NCBI GenBank assembly: GCA_051645705.1
Contig: JBOFBU010000002.1
Location: 682,001-746,000 of the forward strand
DNA length: 64,000 nucleotides
DNA from: UBA710 sp051645705
GTDB taxonomy: Bacteria; Bacillota_I; Bacilli_A; Mycoplasmatales; Metamycoplasmataceae
Direction: 5' to 3'
The translations under genes and the position numbers were made by a program. The notes under the pieces were generated by a model. It was not told where the DNA came from. It worked only from the letters and a program-made list of their open reading frames with translations, and made no database searches. Of the stretch, positions 57,707 through 64,000 are shown in pieces (positions within the stretch are counted from its first letter, which is position 1; each line of letters opens with the position of its first letter).

Positions 57707-60700
57707 ATGAAAAATAAAAATAATAACATAATAAAAAAAACAAATAAAATAATTAAGCAAATTGTACCTATCGCCTTAGGTTCTTCATTCATTGGTCTTT
57801 CTGCCATTATGGTAGCAACATCTATTGGCTTATCAACACAAAATGTTCAAACTAATTTATTAGCAAATAATAAATTATCATTTGATAATAAATTATTTAA
57901 TAATAAAAATGAATTAATTGAATATGCACAAAATAATTATTTCCAAAAAACAGAAACAATTGATAATCGAATTAGTTGATCTATTGATGAAAAAGGTGAA
58001 AAACTTTATTTTAATGATCCTAAATTATTAAGAGATCATCTTTTATCTAAAATTAAACAAACTAGTGCATTTTCTTCTAAAAAATTCAATTTAAATAATG
58101 GAGGACTTGGAGAAGTAAGTGCTAACGATTTTTCAAAATTATATTTTAATAAAAATGAAGGTGAACTAAAAACAAATATTTATAGAGGAAAAAATAATTC
58201 CATTCATATAACAGCGGATTCAGCTAAAGATTCTTATTTATCAATTCATGACGCTTATTATTTTAATAATATTTATTTTAGAAATATTGAAGAATTAAAG
58301 TTATATTTAAAAACAGTTTATTATGTACCAAATGGTCCTGGATTTGCTGCATCGAATACTACAACTAATATTGGGCTAGTAGGACCCAATAAGGTAGTTT
58401 CTTCAGCAATTAATACAAATCACTTATATTCTAATGATCCTAGTCAAACAGAAAACAATTTAAATGCTAAAAAAGATTTTATTAATAATATTACTAATCA
58501 ATCTATGAAATTTATTGAATTTAAAGATAAAGATAATAAGTTTTTTTATGTTAATGAAGAAAACCTTAACAAACCTAATCCAAGTTTATTAAGTTCTTTT
58601 AATAATCCTGAATATAAAAAACAATATTCAAATGGAGGTAAAAGTAGTTATATAGTTGATTTACATAAAGATGATAAAAATACTCTTTTTGGACCTTATT
58701 ATTTACAAACTAGTGGTGCTATAGAATCAATGACAGATCATAATAATTGAAAAAAAGTTAATAGAGATGATCCATTAATAACTAAAGAACAAAATTCAAA
58801 TATACTTTCTGGTTTTTTAGATCTTATTCTTTTTGATGATAGTAACATTGCAGGAAGCGATGTTCCTCTTAATATTAAATATTTAAATAATAATGTTCTT
58901 AATCCTTTCTATAATCTTTTAAAAAGTAAAAATAAAAATGTTTATGATAAATGAGTGGCTTTAAGTAAGGAAATTAAAAACGGAAAAAGAAATAATACTT
59001 TTTTTAATTTACCTATTTTTTATTTTTTCCTTATTGAAAATTTAATTAATGATGGTGCAAACCAAAAAGTAATCATGGAAACTAAAAAAGTATTTAATTC
59101 TATAGCTAAATATTTAGATGAAACAATCCAAATATTATTACCCATGGATTTATTAAAAATAGATCAACCAAATATTAATTATGGTGAGTTTTTATCATTT
59201 GAAAAAATATTTGATTTTAATAATAACGATATTGATTTAAATAGTGATATTTCCTATTTTATTAATGAAATTTCCTCAAATTTTAGTCAATTTATTGTTG
59301 CTATTAGCATTATAAATCAAGCTATAGCAAATGCAATGTACAATGGGGGAGCACTTCCTTATAACAATGAATATATTAAAGGAATGTTTAAAAATAAAGA
59401 ACATATTGTAAAAGATAATATAGAAATGCAAAAATTATATGAAAACGTTTGAAATATTTTCTCATCTACTAGTATTAATGATTTAAAAGAAAATTACTCA
59501 AATAAAGTAATTAATAAAGCTTTTTTAGAAGATCTTATAACTAATATATCAGTTACAAACAGTATATTTTCTTCAGCTGAAAAATTTTTATTTGAAAATA
59601 ACTTTAAAAATATAGAATTATCAGGTTCAAATTTTATTGATCCCTATAAATTTTTAATTGATTTTAAAAATGATATATCTAGTCCTGTTGTAAAAAAATT
59701 AATTTCGGCAAAGAATGAATTAACTTGAGAAAATTTTATGTTAATAAAATTTGTTTATAAATCACAACCATCTAGTCTTAGTCAAATTAATTTTATAGGA
59801 GATCAAAATGAATTAAAAGGAAAATTAATTAATATAATTAATAATTTATCAATAGATAAATATACTAAAAATTTTATTATTCAACCTACTATTACAAATG
59901 GTTTAATTTCTCTTTCTTCTACTAATTCAGTTAATAACTTTAAAGAATTTTTTAATGCTCTTAATTCTACATCAAAGGCTGTAAATGTAATTGATAATTT
60001 ACTAGAAAATTTAAAAGAAATAGGTGAAGGAACATTAAATCCCCAACTGGCTAATTTAATTCTTTCTAAAATTCTTTCATCTCCAATATTATCTTCAGTT
60101 GCTAAAGCAATACCCTATATACAAATTGCTTTAATTGCAATTGATTTATTAAAAGGAGCTTTTGTCCCTACAACAGCATATTCTTCTTATAAATTTGAAC
60201 TAGATAACAATAATTCATTTATTTGAAATGGCGGACAAAGTACAACAATGTTTTGGGGACTTGCAGAAATAAGTTCAGTCACTATTAAAGATATGAAATT
60301 ATTAAAACCACAACAAATTATTAAGCCAAACAATAAAGATACCCTTTATTTTAATGGTAAAAAATATCTTGAATCCAATATAGACTCTTTAAAAATTGAC
60401 CAATTAAAAGCAATATTAAATGGAGAATTTTCAAATAATAACATAAGAATAGTTTATAGTTTTGATGATATTTCAACAAATGATAAATTAGCGATAAAAA
60501 ATGAAAAAGCTTTTGAAAATTTGGGAACAATTGATGATTTAAAATTAATTTCCGGAGTAGAGAAAAAATCATTAGCTAACTATATATATAATTCAATTAA
60601 AGTTGCTATGGATTCTTCAGTTCCTAACTATCCAGGCAAAGAATATTATAGGGATAAATTTATTTTTGCAAATGGATCAGTTGCTACAAATATTAATGAT

Positions 60701-61276
60701 AATATTGAAATATTAACAAAAAATATTATTGATGATATTCAACCAGTAAAAATAGCGATGTTACCAAATCTTAAAGATAATAAACCCATATATAATAATA
60801 GCGGAAATGAAGACGATGGTTCAGTTTCAACATATATTCTTCCCTCAGTTTCTTGAAGTGCTGGAAGATTTTTTACAAATAGAACTAGTAATAAATATAT
60901 AATTTTTGATCCTAATCAAAAAACCGATATAAAAAATAATGATATTGAAGGAAAAATTAAAAAATTATTTTATAATTATTTTGACGTTGATTATAAAACT
61001 GTTATTGAAAAAGAAATAATATCAACAAATGCCTTTAGCAATTTAAGTTCATCAATTATATCAAATGTTATTTTTCAAGTAAGATTAGATAATAATTTAG
61101 ATAAATACTTTTTTGATCAATCTAGTGCTTTTAATTGATTATTAAGTAAAAGTAATTTTACGCTCTACAGCTATAATTCTGAAAAACATATTTATAAATA
61201 TAAAGACATAATATTTCAATCAAGAGATGAATTTATAAAATTCATTTTAGAAAAAGAAACTGTGGAGGTTAAATAA
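57707..61276 (+). CDS. Large membrane-anchored secreted protein 1
   Basis: 1189 residues, nine UGA(Trp). A basic N-terminus (KNKNNNIIKKTNKIIKQ) and one hydrophobic segment at about 20-45 form an uncleaved signal-anchor; there is no lipobox Cys. The rest is extracellular, Asn/Ser/Ile-rich. A hydrophobic patch near residues 805-835 (LSSVAKAIPYIQIALIAIDLLKGAF) may be a second membrane or buried helix. No enzymatic motif is recognised. AAAGGA precedes the ATG, 28 bp after the permease. Likely partner of the ABC system. Confidence 0.8.
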
Positions 61277-63939
61277 TGAAAAAGAAAACTAAAAAAATAT
61301 GCTTAGGTTTATTAGTACCTGCTATATCAATACCAGTTGTTGCAATATGTTCTTATAACAGTGGAATTAGTTATATAAATAAAAATAATGATCATCATAA
61401 TTCTATTTATGGAAATGAAGATATTAAATATTTATTTAATAATAAATATTATGATTCATTAGACAATATTACTAATGAATTAGTTAATAATAATCAATAT
61501 ATAAATAGTAAATTGTATTACGGAAATGCTAAAGATGCAATTTTTGATCATGAAACAAAAAGAGTTAATGTTAATCAATTAAGAGAAATGGACAATAGTA
61601 AAATTTCATCAGCATATTTAAATGCTTTTGGAGCGCACGAACAAGATTTTAATAAAGCTAAAAAATCTTTTGTAAATGAAGGTCTAGTTAAATATAAATA
61701 TCAAGATACCAATGGAAAACTTCATTCATCTTTTTCCGAAGCTAAAAGAGAAATTCTTAAAGGTGTAAAAGTAGATGAAGCCGTTTTTAATAAAGTTATA
61801 GATAATAACGGTAAAGAATATAAAATTAATCCTTTAAATGAAGATGATATAAATTTAATGAAAAGTTTAGCTATAAAAGGAGCAAAAGCTAATTGAAATA
61901 ATCCTAACCATCCATTTGGAATTAAACCAATGATTAAAGAAGGCGAAAATTTTACTACATTAAAAAATAAAGATTCATTATTAGGTCAAATGTTTTCTAA
62001 TCAAACTGTAGATAATTTATTTAAAACTTTTTATGAAGGAACAAATGAAATAAAAGGATTAAAACAAATATATAATGAAGCAATTAATTTAATTAAAAAA
62101 GAAACAAAATTTAAGGCTAATGTAGAATTTAAATATGTAAAAGGGAAAGAAAATTATGTTTATGCTCCCGATCTTTCATTTGATATTATAGAAAAAGATC
62201 TAGATACCTCTAATATAAAAATTAATCGTGTAAATGGACCAATAAAAAATAACAAAAAAGTTACATCTATTGATTTTAGTAATGTAAGTTACAATGAACT
62301 TAATGATTTTAATGTTTTTCTAGGACAAGAATATTGGAATAAACCTCTTTCAAATAATTCAAAAGTTACACATTCTTTTCAAAGTGCTGGAGGCGGGCAT
62401 ATAGCAGATAATATGCATTTTAATAAATTTTTAAATAAACATTCATTCGGAATTTATACTAATGGACATGTTGGACTTGACCTATGAGAAAACGATGTTT
62501 TTACGGGTACTAATGTTGGAATTTTATATAATAAAACTTGACATAATGCCCAATTATATTTTGATGTTAAATTTTCATTACAAGATGAAAAGCAATTTAT
62601 TTCTAATTTAGATAATGAAGTTTTTAAAAATTTAAAACAAAAATTTGCAAATGATAATTCTATGGCAAGTGAAGCGGAGAAAAATTTAAATAATGAACTA
62701 ATAAAAAATCTTGTTCCTTTGTTTCGTGAAAAGGTAAATTTTAGTGATTATTTTAATCTTAAATATAGTAATCATCAAGGAATAAAAAGCATTAAATCAT
62801 TAGATAATATTTTTAGTGATATTGTAGCGAAATTGATTAGTGATGAAAGTAAAAATAATTTTTTAACAGGTTTCATAAAGCAAATAAAAAAAATATATGA
62901 TAATAATGTTTATATTGCTGATATTAATTTTGATCATAAATATAATATTAGTCATTTTTTAACATATAACAATGCACCTATTTTTCAAATAACTCCATCA
63001 ATTTTATTAGGAGAAATGAAAATAGATAAAAATTATATTTTTTATTCATGATATTTATCCAATACAATATTTAATTCAAATCCAACAAATCCTAATTTTA
63101 ATTATGGTAATTTTAAAAATATATCTAATTTTTCTTCAGTAGATGGTCAAGATATAATTTTTGAAAAACAATTTGCTTTAATAGAAATGAAAGATGGTTA
63201 TTTTAAGATTCCAGAAGAAATTAAGGAATATCAAGGACAATTAAATAATATGGCTAGTGAACCACTTAAAGGTAATCAAAACGGTATTTATTATGCTTTA
63301 AATTCATATAATCAAAATTTAAATTATTTAAATAAAAAATATTCAAATAATCTTCCAGAAGAGATTAAAAATAAATTAATAAATAATACAGAAAAAATAA
63401 GAGAAAATATTTTAGTTTTAAGAAATAAAAGAAATAATAATTTAACAATTGAATCTTACTTTAGTAAATTTATTTCATTACTATATGACTTTAATGAGTC
63501 TCTATTTTCTAAAGAAACTTTAATCTATGATAAAAATACTCTGCAAACTTCTATTGAAGCAAGTAATTCTATTGATCCTGCTAAAGTTATTGTTATTTAT
63601 GATTTATCAGGAAATGTCGTAAATCCTGGAATATCTATAAGTGATGATTTAGTTATGCAAACAACATCAGATGCCATGTATGATTCTGAAAGAACAATAT
63701 TAGATAATATTTATCGAACATTAATTGTTAAAAAAGATCCTAATAAAGTATTTTATAAAAATAATGATGGAACACATACATTATTAGATTATCAATCAAA
63801 TTTTATTTTCACATTAAGTTATAATAAAAAAGAACATAATTTTTTGACATATAATGATGCATGATTATATTTAAGAGATATTATTTCTCTTGATGCTCAA
63901 AAAGTAAATATTAAGGGAGATAAAAATGAAATTAACTAA
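61276..63939 (+). CDS. Large membrane-anchored secreted protein 2
   Basis: 887 residues, with a basic start KKKTKKIC, a hydrophobic signal or anchor at about 9-28 (LGLLVPAISIPVVAICSYNS), and an extracellular body. ATG overlaps the preceding stop (TAATG). The sequence includes GGGHIADNMHFNKFLN and GHVGLDLW, suggestive of a structured domain but not a known family. The AICSY stretch resembles a lipobox only loosely. Related in style to protein 1 but not evidently homologous. Confidence 0.8.
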
Positions 63940-64000
63940 AAAGATATTACCTATTGGATTATTATCGGTAAGTATAATTCCTTTAGCAATTGTATCTTGC
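63926..64000 (+). CDS. Lipoprotein, N-terminal part (runs off the window)
   Basis: 25 codons ending at the window edge: a basic start MKLTKK, a hydrophobic core and AIVSC, a typical mycoplasma lipobox with Cys25 as the last codon. GGGAG precedes the ATG, which lies 14 bases inside the preceding gene. It is the next gene of the ABC/surface operon and possibly its substrate-binding or surface component. Confidence 0.8.
   Translation, partial: MKLTKKILPIGLLSVSIIPLAIVSC

Overview
The window is AT-rich DNA from a mollicute (Mycoplasma-like bacterium). UGA is read as tryptophan throughout: dozens of genes, for example the K+ channel, gatA, galE, lacZ and the decarboxylase, stay open only under genetic code 4. 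Intergenic gaps are short, many genes overlap by a few bases, and wall-less-type lipoproteins and large anchored surface proteins are present. I do not assign a species.

Layout: 1-0.8 kb holds the end of an unidentified protein. 0.9-9.2 kb is housekeeping: tRNA-Ser, an intact Xer-type tyrosine recombinase, RNase P RNA, nusB, rpsT, gyrA, tsaB-tsaD and an eight-tRNA operon (Pro, Ala, Met, Ile, Ser, fMet, Asp, Phe). 9.3-11.0 kb is an ABC-2 exporter. 11.1-15.9 kb is an amino-acid decarboxylation module: a tyrosine-decarboxylase-like enzyme between two APC-family transporters. 16.0-17.6 kb encodes a K+ channel. 17.6-26.1 kb is a defence island: HNH restriction enzyme, two C5 DNA methyltransferases and two DUF262 (GmrSD-like) proteins. 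26.1-34.2 kb has a polytopic membrane protein, mupG plus a lactose/cellobiose-type PTS IIA, a yihY-like gene and gatC-gatA-gatB. 34.5-41.6 kb has a giant helicase-nuclease, rplJ-rplL with an L10 leader, and a fused ABC-2 exporter. 41.6-50.1 kb is a galactose/lactose operon (lacZ, galE, galK, a galT-galM fusion, a small ORF) followed by a dps gene. 50.4-55.0 kb holds an APC permease with a long tail and a GH63-type glycosidase. 55.1-64.0 kb is an ABC transporter operon with two very large secreted proteins and the start of a lipoprotein.

The most striking observation is a pair of short invertible DNA switches in the defence island. The first methyltransferase (minus strand, about 18.7-19.9 kb) has no start codon. 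Its missing start (ATG plus eight codons, with a TATAAT box just upstream) lies about 100 bp away in the opposite orientation, and a perfect 16-bp inverted repeat sits at both breakpoints. Flipping the segment between the repeats would restore a continuous methyltransferase frame, together with the overlapping restriction gene downstream. The second methyltransferase (plus strand, from 21915) has its ATG inside one copy of another perfect 15-bp inverted repeat, whose partner lies 140 bp upstream. All four sites fit an 11-6-11 Xer/dif-like layout with related arms. The 6-bp centres are identical within a pair and different between pairs, so the two switches should flip independently. The tyrosine recombinase at 1203-1994 is the only candidate enzyme in view. 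As deposited, the first restriction-modification system appears to be in the OFF orientation.

Other points of note are the decarboxylase module, the galT-galM fusion, a fused exporter whose paralogue is cut by one in-frame stop, a Gly at a quinolone-linked GyrA position, and a nine-cysteine 44-residue ORF beside rnpB.
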